A DNA stretch of 64,000 bases. It comes from Candidatus Moraniibacteriota bacterium. GTDB taxonomy: Bacteria > Patescibacteria > Paceibacteria > Moranbacterales > UBA2206. The stretch is from assembly GCA_030645735.1 (NCBI GenBank), contig JAUSNP010000004.1, positions 1-64,000 on the forward strand. The letters are read 5' to 3'. This document shows, one piece after another, positions 56,155 through 62,106 of the stretch. Made by a program: the position numbers and the translations under genes. Each line of letters begins with the position of its first letter. The first letter of the stretch is position 1. The notes under the pieces were generated by a model. It did no database searches. It saw only the letters and a list, made by a program, of their open reading frames with translations, and was not told the DNA's origin.

Positions 56155-56400
56155 ATGGCTATGGTCAAGATTGAGGGCTTCCTCAAAAAGCTGGAAAAAT
56201 TGCCGTTGAGCGAGCTATGCCCGCTCATCGACAATGTGAAGTGGAACTGCGGAAAATTAGACAAAGGCAATGAGCCATGCTGTCATAATACCTATAAATA
56301 TATGAACTGTCCGCATTTCAAAAAATGGTTCTATTGGAATGTGACCCGGATGGTTGCCAAAGAAATCGCCAAACTGGAAATTAGTCAAAAGAAAAAGTAA
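56155..56400 (+). CDS. Cys-rich small protein, 81 aa
   Basis: Core ELCPLIDNVKWNCGKLDKGN, then EPCCHNTYKYMNCPHFKKWF and a basic helical end. Five cysteines and one histidine in about 45 residues suggest a metal site. It shares the CPL start with the 77-aa gene upstream. No function is known to me. It is the last gene before the gene-poor stretch. Confidence 0.5.
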   Translation: MAMVKIEGFLKKLEKLPLSELCPLIDNVKWNCGKLDKGNEPCCHNTYKYMNCPHFKKWFYWNVTRMVAKEIAKLEISQKKK

Positions 56401-56419
56401 CCAAAAAGAAATGTAAATA

Positions 56420-56460
56420 ATACTTACTTACTAAAGGTACAGTAACTAGTAAGTAAGTAT
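56420..56460. repeat. Perfect inverted repeat, 14-bp arms
   Basis: ATACTTACTTACTA (56420-56433), 13-nt centre AAGGTACAGTAAC, TAGTAAGTAAGTAT (56447-56460). Arms contain a 4-nt period (CTTA). The 41-bp size and symmetry fit a recombinase-type site or an operator; neither is proven. Confidence 0.6.
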
Positions 56461-56817
56461 GGTTTTAAAAACTTTTTCTTTGAGAAATCTCTCTAACTGA
56501 AAAACTGAAACGACCTAAAAATCCCTCTGTCGCGCGAAAAATGCTACGCTATGCACATTTAAAAGGCTCGGATAAGCCAAAGTTATGGGAATTAAAAATG
56601 ACGGTGATCCGCCGCGCGCTGGCAACGAACCACTGACTTGAAAAAATGCACAAATCTTGGCAGAGGCGCAGCGGAAAGGGCGCCAGAGGACAAAAAAATT
56701 GGAGCAATCTTTGAGAAGACGCATTTTTGCCGGAACAATGACGGCCATCCGGAATTGGACGGAAAAATGCAAGCGACGAGAAGTTGAAACGATTTTGTTT
56801 GGCCTCGGGTTCGCACT

Positions 56818-56839
56818 CCCCTCGCCTTGGGGCGAGGGG
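56818..56839. repeat. GC-rich palindrome
   Basis: CCCCTCGCC (56818-56826), TTGG, GGCGAGGGG (56831-56839). This is the type of short GC-rich palindrome dispersed in many environmental genomes. Confidence 0.6.
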
Positions 56840-57153
56840 TTGGGGGTGTGGGGAAATCCAAAGTGCGGAAAAGGATTGATGTCCTACAACGGGCATTCTT
56901 GCGACACCCCTTTTTTCTCAAAAATCGGGGAAAGCTTGGACACGATTTTTGCAAGAAAAAAGAGCGTGTTCGCAAAATGCCTCGTTGTGGGAGGGTGAGA
57001 AAAAGACAGTCCTTTAGTTTTCAAAGTGAAGTTTTTTTCGAATCCCCTTGCGTCAATCCTTTTCCTTCCTTGCGGGGAAAGAGATTGAGAAGACCGCCAA
57101 GGTTTTCTCACTACTAAAGCAGTTTGACCGCAACCTTTATAAATTGTGCAGGA

Positions 57154-57270
57154 TGAAACAGTGGCATTGGAAAAGTCTGATTAGATATTTGGCAGTCTGG
57201 AATTTTCGCCGCGAAAAGTTCCAGTCTGCCAAATTCCTTGAATGAAAACATTTTCCAAGGACACTGTTTC
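57154..57270. repeat. Nested palindrome, 117 bp
   Basis: Outer arms GAAACAGTG..GGAAAA (57155-57173) and TTTTCC..CACTGTTTC (57251-57270). Inner arms of 23 and 24 nt (57187-57209 and 57211-57234) pair almost perfectly, starting ATTTGGCAG and ending CTGCCAAAT, around one loop base. No frame or transposase is present. Candidates are a MITE-like element, recombination site or structured RNA. Confidence 0.6.
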
Positions 57271-57323
57271 TTTCTGCTTTCCTTTTTGATTGGTTGCGGG
57301 AAAACTACCCTTATTTTAGGGGG

Positions 57324-57332
57324 TTATCCATA
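57324..57332 (+). promoter_or_regulatory. Near-DnaA box upstream of the recombinase
   Basis: TTATCCATA differs from the perfect box by one base. It lies near a TATTAT/TATACA -10-like region around 57344-57355 ahead of the recombinase leader. Confidence 0.3.
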
Positions 57333-57358
57333 GAATAAAAATATGTTATTATACATAT

Positions 57359-57459
57359 GGACACAAATTAATATTCATCAGAACACAATCGGTGCGATTT
57401 TTTTTCGTATCGAGAAAAGGGCGACTTTCGCTTCAAGTTCTGATGAAGAATTTGTGTCC
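57359..57459 (+). other. Leader hairpin of the recombinase gene
   Basis: GGACACAAATT (57359-57369) pairs with AATTTGTGTCC (57449-57459), and CATCAGAAC (57376-57384) with GTTCTGATG (57437-57445). The inner part can form further stems. GGACACAAA recurs at 57503 at the start of the small ORF. The hairpin falls in the expected 5' leader. Confidence 0.6.
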
Positions 57460-57500
57460 AGCGAGGTCGTCCTTTTGTTTGGGCGAAAAACAAAAAAATT

Positions 57501-57623
57501 ATGGACACAAACTTATTACTCAGCGATTCACCGGCAGACTTGCCAACCATATTGATGTTTTTTGGAACATTTATTTTTATAATTTTTATGGAATATGGAA
57601 ACGATAAAAACAAAAACAAATAA
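57501..57623 (+). CDS. 40-aa membrane peptide overlapping the recombinase start
   Basis: MDTNLLLSDSPADLPTILMF is followed by FGTFIFIIFMEYGNDKNKNK: an acidic head, one hydrophobic helix and a basic tail. It overlaps the first 29 nt of the recombinase gene in another frame, a layout suited to translational coupling. There is no Shine-Dalgarno. It might be a leader peptide or a tiny membrane protein. Confidence 0.4.
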   Translation: MDTNLLLSDSPADLPTILMFFGTFIFIIFMEYGNDKNKNK

Positions 57624-59181
57624 ACCAAAATTTGTCATCTATGCCCGTAAGTCATCAGAAGACAATAGCAAACAAGTGCATTCGATTGATGCGCAGATTT
57701 TTGTCATGAAAGACATTGCCAAACATGAAGGCATTCAGATTGTGGAAATCTTTCAAGAATCAAAATCCGCCAAAGAACCTGGGCGGCCGGTTTTCAACAA
57801 GATGATCGAGCAATTCAAGAAAAACAAATATGATGGCATTCTCTGCTGGAAAATTGACCGCTTGGCGAGAAATCCGGTGGACGCCGGAATTGTGCAATGG
57901 CTTTTGCAGAAAAATTCCATCCAGCAGATTATCACCAGCGACCGAAAATATAATCCGGAAGATAATGTCATTATTGCCAGCGTAGAATTCGGAATGTCGA
58001 ATCAGTATATTTTGGATTTGTCTAAAAATGTGAAACGCGGTTTGGCGGAGAAAGTTCGGCGCGGAGAATATCCCGGGCCGGTGCCACTCGGATATTTGCG
58101 AGATTTCAAAACTAAAAAGATTATCCTAGATCCTGACAAAGCGCACTATATCAAACGAGCCTACCAACTTTATTCAACTGGCCTTTATTCTATCGACCAG
58201 CTCACGGAAAAACTGAACAATGAAGGCTTGCGCTCTTTGCACAGCCAAAGAGTCCAGCCATCAATTATTGGGCGCATGCTGAATAATCCAATTTATTATG
58301 GCTGGTTTGAATGGAAGGGCCAACTTTGCCCGGGCAAGCACGCGCCAATCATCTCCAAGGACATTTTTGACAAGGTGGACGAGATAATGTTTCCGCAGAG
58401 GGTTATGAAACGGAAAGATAAGCGAAAGTTCACTTTTCGCGGCCTTTTGCGTTGCGGTGAGTGTGGGTTGAAGATAACCGCGGAGGTGCGGAAAGGCCAC
58501 ACCTATTATCGTTGCACGAAATCCAGAGGCACCAACAAATGCTCCCAAAGATATGTGCGTGAAGAGGCTCTGGACGAAGAAATCAACCGCAAGCTATCTG
58601 AGCTCAACTTTGATCCGGAAGTGACTGAGCTGGCCATTTTGGCGCTCAAAGACCAAAACAGAAACCAACTGCAACAGCAAATTGAAATCCAAAGAAAGAA
58701 CGAGGAACTGCTCCGCAAGAACCGAGAATCGCAAGACATCCTCGTCAATCGCTTTTTGGACAATCTCGTGCCAGAGGATATTTATAATCGCCGGCTGACA
58801 GGCTTGCGCAACGATGAAGCACGGTTGGATGAAATAATCCAAAACACCAAAGACAACACACGCAACGCTTTTGATAAGATTGAAACGATTGTGCGCTTTT
58901 CCCAATTAGCCAATGAAATATTTACAAATGGAACTCCGGTAGCGAAGAAAGAAGTGGCTGGCATAATATCTTCGGACATCACTTTGAAAGATAGAAAAAT
59001 CCTTGATTTTAGCCTTGATGTTGAATTTCAATGGATGATAGATGATATGAATGACTCGTTTGCCCTAAACCACAAAATTGCAATCTTGGAACCAGTCACT
59101 TTAGCTTTAGAAAAAGCAAAAGCAGGCATTGAGTTGCCTGCTAAAAGCGTTGTGCGGGGCTGGCCGGACTCGAACCGGTGA
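57595..59181 (+). CDS. Large serine recombinase/integrase
   Basis: 528 aa. Resolvase domain with catalytic Ser20 in FVIYARKSSEDN and the WKIDRLARNP motif, then the Recombinase domain (about 155-265: RGEYPGPVPLGYLRDF). A zinc ribbon (LRCGECGLKITAEVRKGHTY, then YRCTKSRGTNKC) and a coiled-coil region (about 340-420) follow. It catalyses site-specific integration and excision. The start is the ATG at 57595. The final residues (KAGIELPAKSVVRGWPDSNR) are read from the terminator and 3' end of tRNA-Asp on the other strand. The element was probably inserted there and its gene ends in the attachment region. Confidence 0.9.
   Translation: METIKTKTNKPKFVIYARKSSEDNSKQVHSIDAQIFVMKDIAKHEGIQIVEIFQESKSAKEPGRPVFNKMIEQFKKNKYDGILCWKIDRLARNPVDAGIVQWLLQKNSIQQIITSDRKYNPEDNVIIASVEFGMSNQYILDLSKNVKRGLAEKVRRGEYPGPVPLGYLRDFKTKKIILDPDKAHYIKRAYQLYSTGLYSIDQLTEKLNNEGLRSLHSQRVQPSIIGRMLNNPIYYGWFEWKGQLCPGKHAPIISKDIFDKVDEIMFPQRVMKRKDKRKFTFRGLLRCGECGLKITAEVRKGHTYYRCTKSRGTNKCSQRYVREEALDEEINRKLSELNFDPEVTELAILALKDQNRNQLQQQIEIQRKNEELLRKNRESQDILVNRFLDNLVPEDIYNRRLTGLRNDEARLDEIIQNTKDNTRNAFDKIETIVRFSQLANEIFTNGTPVAKKEVAGIISSDITLKDRKILDFSLDVEFQWMIDDMNDSFALNHKIAILEPVTLALEKAKAGIELPAKSVVRGWPDSNR
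59121..59142 (-). terminator. tRNA operon terminator inside the recombinase 3' end
   Basis: AGCAGGCA (59121-59128), loop TTGAGT, TGCCTGCT (59135-59142), with a broken T-run on the minus strand (TTTGCTTTTT). It lies 13 nt past tRNA-Asp. Confidence 0.7.
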
Positions 59182-59228
59182 CCTACTGCGTGACAGGCAG
59201 TCGCTCTAACCAACTGAGCTACAGCCCC
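59155..59228 (-). tRNA. tRNA-Asp (GTC)
   Basis: Cloverleaf on the minus strand: acceptor GGGGCTG/CAGCCCC, D-arm GCTCAGTTGGTTAGAGC, anticodon arm ACTGC-CTGTCAC-GCAGT, T-arm CCGG-TTCGAGT-CCGG, discriminator G as expected for tRNA-Asp. No encoded CCA. Its last 27 nt overlap the recombinase gene, antisense. Confidence 0.95.
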
Positions 59229-59254
59229 ATTTGTCTATTCTATTTTTAACTTTG

Positions 59255-59314
59255 CGTAACCTACTGCGTGGCAGTCCCGAGTACTCGGGATCTGACCAAC
59301 TGAGCTACAGCCCC
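59255..59314 (-). pseudogene. Decayed tRNA-Asp copy with inserted palindrome
   Basis: The first 20 nt (GGGGCTGTAGCTCAGTTGGT) equal the intact tRNA-Asp. Then the 16-nt palindrome TCCCGAGTACTCGGGA (59275-59290) interrupts the D-arm. ACTGCC-ACGCAGTAGG follows with the anticodon loop partly lost, and the T-arm and acceptor 3' strand are missing. The flanking TTTGTCTATT..TATTTT sequence is also duplicated, indicating a tandem duplication. Confidence 0.8.
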
Positions 59315-59342
59315 ATAATTTGTCTATTTTATTTTCAACCCG

Positions 59343-59416
59343 TAGCAGGGGTGAGATTCGAACTCACGACCTCAGCGTTATGAGTGCTGTGCTCTAACCA
59401 ACTGAGCTACCCGGCC
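59343..59416 (-). tRNA. tRNA-Met (CAT), elongator-like
   Basis: Minus-strand cloverleaf with anticodon loop CTCATAA, D-arm GCTC..GAGC, T-arm GTGAG-TTCGAAT-CTCAC, discriminator A. Mismatches: G1-U72, C4-U69 in the acceptor and A31-C39 closing the anticodon stem. CAT could also be a tRNA-Ile2 needing lysidine. No CCA encoded. Confidence 0.85.
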
Positions 59417-59438
59417 ATGCTTTTTATTCCAATTTATG

Positions 59439-59510
59439 TTGCGGGGGCAGGATTCGAACCTGCAACCTCATGGTTATGAGCCATACGAGCTGCCATTGCT
59501 CTACCCCGCT
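59439..59510 (-). tRNA. Initiator tRNA-fMet (CAT)
   Basis: Minus-strand cloverleaf AGCGGGGTAGAGCAATGGCA with anticodon loop CTCATAA and T-arm GCAGG-TTCGAAT-CCTGC. Position 1 (A) cannot pair with A72, the unpaired end expected for an initiator. The anticodon stem has only two of the usual three G-C pairs (29:41 is U-A). First tRNA of the cluster. Confidence 0.85.
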
Positions 59511-59557
59511 ATAAGTCCATTCTATGCAGTAAAATGGCACTGCAAAAACTATTTGTT

Positions 59558-59586
59558 ATTATAATCAAACCAGCTAAGTTTGTCAA
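59558..59586 (-). promoter_or_regulatory. Full-consensus promoter of the tRNA cluster
   Basis: TTGACA (59581-59586), 17-nt spacer, TATAAT (59558-59563), 48 nt upstream of tRNA-fMet. A small stem (GCAGT/ACTGC, 59526-59543) lies in the leader. The -35 overlaps the stop of the 177-aa gene. Confidence 0.85.
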
Positions 59587-60116
59587 TCAAATATTTGATA
59601 TACACGCAAAAATTCCTCAAAATGATTCAGAGCATGTTCAGCGTCCTCCTTGCTCAATTCCAAACTGTCATCATGTATAATCCTGTTTCGCAGTTCATGC
59701 GCCTCTTTCATCCCCTCCACATTTTCAATTTGACCATCTGGGATGCCATCCAATCGCTCAGCAAAATTGTCACCTTTATATCCCATCCTAGTTATCAAAT
59801 CATCAATAAAAGTGTCTGCTTCAATGATTGCAATCTTATAATCTGATTCATTGCCAACCTCTATTTTTTGTCGAATCTGTTGCCAAGTCTTTCTGGTTTT
59901 TTTCTTGTTAGTTGTTAGTTCACGCGGGATATTCATTCCAGTCACTGTCTCTCTCAGGTTGCCACTCAAACCTCTTTGCACCAAAAGCAAGATAATATCC
60001 ACAAAAAGTATGATTGTATAAACACCCGCCAAAAATTTTATCACTGACAAAGCGCCTGAGTGATAAAGCTTAATTGCGTCAGCATATATAGTTGTCGCCA
60101 GCATTTCTACATCCAT
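59583..60116 (-). CDS. Membrane protein with HEPN-like C-terminus, 177 aa
   Basis: A hydrophobic N-terminal helix (FLAGVYTIILFVDIILLLVQ) anchors a helical cytoplasmic domain. The C-end carries HELRNRIIHDDSLELSKEDA, whose R-x4-H spacing (RNRIIH) resembles the HEPN motif found in RNases and nucleotidyltransferase partners. I cannot show catalytic competence; many such motifs are in inert helical bundles. It lies upstream of the tRNA promoter in the same direction, next to gatA. Confidence 0.5.
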   Translation of the reverse strand: MDVEMLATTIYADAIKLYHSGALSVIKFLAGVYTIILFVDIILLLVQRGLSGNLRETVTGMNIPRELTTNKKKTRKTWQQIRQKIEVGNESDYKIAIIEADTFIDDLITRMGYKGDNFAERLDGIPDGQIENVEGMKEAHELRNRIIHDDSLELSKEDAEHALNHFEEFLRVYQIFD

Positions 60117-60158
60117 TCTTTTTTTATTTACCCTATTAGATTCCTCTATGGGGGCAGA

Positions 60159-61616
60159 TTATTTAGTTGCGATTTCGTATGCATGCGCCGCACGCAAGAG
60201 ATTTTCTTCATCAAACCATTTGCCCATCAGCTGAAAGCCTTGCGGTAATTGTTTGCCGTCTACCTCCACTGTCGGCCCAGGCACACTGATTGCTGGCACA
60301 CCTACAATGTTAGCTGTAATAGTAAAGATATCTTCCAGATACATTTGAATTGGATCAGCCGTTTTTTCTCCAAATTTGAAAGCAGGACTTGGGGTGGTCG
60401 GCGTCAAAATCAAATCCACCGCCTCAAAGGCTTTTTCAAAATCTTGCTTAATCAAGGTTCGCACTTTTTGGGCTCGTAAATAATATGCGTCATAATATCC
60501 TGAGGACAAAGCATAGGTTCCCAACATTATACGTCTTTTTGGTTCAGCACCAATTCCATATCGTCTTGAGTCTAGGTATGTTTCAATGAGATTCCGATCT
60601 TCTGGCAAAAAGTCAAGCTGAGTATCTTCATGGTCTTCCGCGCGCATACCAAATTTCACCCCATCAAAGCGCGCCAGATTTGAACTCACTTCACATGGCA
60701 TAATAATATAATAAACTGGCAAAGAATATTTCGCATTTGGCAATTCAATTTCTTTAATCTCGGCGCCCAGTTCGCGATATTTTTCCACCACTTTTTCAAA
60801 AGAAATTTTCACTTCGCCCGTCAATTTTTCTAAATAATCTTTGACGACTCCAATCTTGAGTCCGGAAACTTCTCCAGTCAGATATTTAGTATAATCCTTA
60901 GCTGGGCTTTGTGCGCTAGTTGCATCCATTTTGTCTTCACCAGAAATCACGCTCAAAATTATTGCCGCATCTTCCACGGTTTTAGTGATTGGTCCGATTT
61001 GATCCAAACTTGAAGCCATAGCAATGGCGCCATAACGAGAAACCCGACCATAAGTGGGCTTGAGTCCCACCACGCCACAAAATGACGCTGGTTGGCGAAT
61101 TGAGCCCCCAGTGTCAGTTCCCAACGCCCAAACAGCCTCGCCTGAAGCCACTGATGCCGCTGAACCGCCTGAAGAACCTCCTGGCACTCGCTCCAAATCT
61201 ACTGGATTTTTAGTTGAACCATAAGCGCTCTTCTCGGTGGAAGAACCCATCGCAAATTCATCCATATTCGTTTTGCCCAAAAACACTGCTCCAGCCTCCT
61301 CGAGCTTTATAACCACTGTTGCGTCAAAGGGCGCAATGTAATTATCCAAAATTTTTGAAGCTGCCGTCGTCCGCACACCTGTCACACACAAATTGTCCTT
61401 AATCGCTCCAGGGATACCTTCTATCATTCCAATTTCAACTCCTGCCGCAATTTTTTCATCCACTTTTCTGGCCTGCTTCAAAGCCAGTTCTTTGGTCAAA
61501 GTTAGATAGGCATTTAGATTTTTATCCTGCTCCTTAATGCGCGCAAAATATTCTTCAGTCAATTGAACTGAAGTAATCTCTTTTGAAATTAATTTATTGT
61601 GAAGCTCTTTAATCAT
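60159..61616 (-). CDS. gatA: Asp/Glu-tRNA amidotransferase subunit A
   Basis: Amidase that converts misacylated Glu-tRNA(Gln) or Asp-tRNA(Asn) with GatB and GatC. About 485 aa from the ATG at 61616. The seven extra in-frame N-terminal codons come from a CATGAAACATGAAGC word repeat and I leave them out. The Lys-cisSer-Ser triad is visible as Lys in IPGAIKDNLCVTG, Ser in RVPGGSSGGSAA and Ser in GTDTGGSIRQPAS. gatC lies 70 nt upstream; gatB is not in the window. Confidence 0.95.
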   Translation of the reverse strand: MIKELHNKLISKEITSVQLTEEYFARIKEQDKNLNAYLTLTKELALKQARKVDEKIAAGVEIGMIEGIPGAIKDNLCVTGVRTTAASKILDNYIAPFDATVVIKLEEAGAVFLGKTNMDEFAMGSSTEKSAYGSTKNPVDLERVPGGSSGGSAASVASGEAVWALGTDTGGSIRQPASFCGVVGLKPTYGRVSRYGAIAMASSLDQIGPITKTVEDAAIILSVISGEDKMDATSAQSPAKDYTKYLTGEVSGLKIGVVKDYLEKLTGEVKISFEKVVEKYRELGAEIKEIELPNAKYSLPVYYIIMPCEVSSNLARFDGVKFGMRAEDHEDTQLDFLPEDRNLIETYLDSRRYGIGAEPKRRIMLGTYALSSGYYDAYYLRAQKVRTLIKQDFEKAFEAVDLILTPTTPSPAFKFGEKTADPIQMYLEDIFTITANIVGVPAISVPGPTVEVDGKQLPQGFQLMGKWFDEENLLRAAHAYEIATK

Positions 61617-61686
61617 GAAGCATGAAACATGAAGCATGAAACAATTTTATTTTTTGTTACATGTTTTATGTTGTATGTTATATGTT
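61617..61686. repeat. CATGAAACATGAAGC word spacer
   Basis: Tandem ATGAAGCATGAAACATGAAG words and then complementary TTACATGTTTTATGTTGTAT-type words. It is another repeated-word spacer, and it extends into the 5' end of the longest possible gatA frame. Confidence 0.5.
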
Positions 61687-61968
61687 TTATAATATAGACT
61701 TAACTTTCCCAAAATTATCTTTCTTATCTGGAAACAAATTTATTATTTCAGCCTTATTCTCAAACTCGCTCATCTTATCTTCCCGCAGCCGATTCTGCAT
61801 CCCAGTAATATGCGCCGTCGGTTCTACGCCAGAAACATCAACCTCTTTCAACTCTTCAATCCAATCCAAAACAGCTGACAAGTCAGTTGCAAATTTTTCC
61901 AAATCTTTTTCGTCAACGCCAATGCGGGCTAGACCAGCAATGTGTTGAACTTCTTCCTTACTTAACAT
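61687..61968 (-). CDS. gatC: Asp/Glu-tRNA amidotransferase subunit C
   Basis: 93-aa linker subunit of the GatCAB complex, wrapping between GatA and GatB. The sequence starts MLSKEEVQHIAGLARIGVDE and has the conserved LSAVLDWIEELKEVDVSGVE, PTAH and LREDKM elements. Length is normal. It precedes gatA by 70 nt and is preceded by an AT-rich palindromic element, with ligA upstream. Confidence 0.9.
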   Translation of the reverse strand: MLSKEEVQHIAGLARIGVDEKDLEKFATDLSAVLDWIEELKEVDVSGVEPTAHITGMQNRLREDKMSEFENKAEIINLFPDKKDNFGKVKSIL

Positions 61969-61974
61969 AAATTA

Positions 61975-62103
61975 CAAATTCAAAATTACAAGCTCCAAAT
62001 AAATTCAAAATTACAATTTTCAAAATTCAAAATAGTTTTGGATTTTAGATTTTGGTTATTGTAGTTTATTTGGAATTTGAGATTTTGGATTTTAGATTTA
62101 AAA
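61975..62103. repeat. AT-rich imperfect palindrome upstream of gatC
   Basis: Same element as at 45871-46015: ATTCAAAATTACAA words, then a centre CAAAATAGTTTTGG, then GGTTATTGTAGTTTATTTGG and AATTTGAGATTTTGG words. It begins 7 nt before the gatC start and ends at the ligA stop. Confidence 0.65.
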
Positions 62104-62106
62104 TTA

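Larger units (their letters stand above)
56401..57500. other. Gene-poor stretch upstream of the recombinase
   Basis: About 1.1 kb without a gene I can defend. It is more GC-rich than the island average in its middle. One broken frame near 56585-56790 (MGIKNDGDPPRAGNEPLT, stop, then readable residues to ATRS) could be a decayed gene. It holds at least four strong palindromes, listed separately. Confidence 0.5.

Noticed and set aside
56515..57117. Overlapping frames of 75-127 codons in the gene-poor stretch
   Set aside because: They run in all directions across palindromes, lack ribosome sites and show no family pattern; at most one decayed gene may be present.
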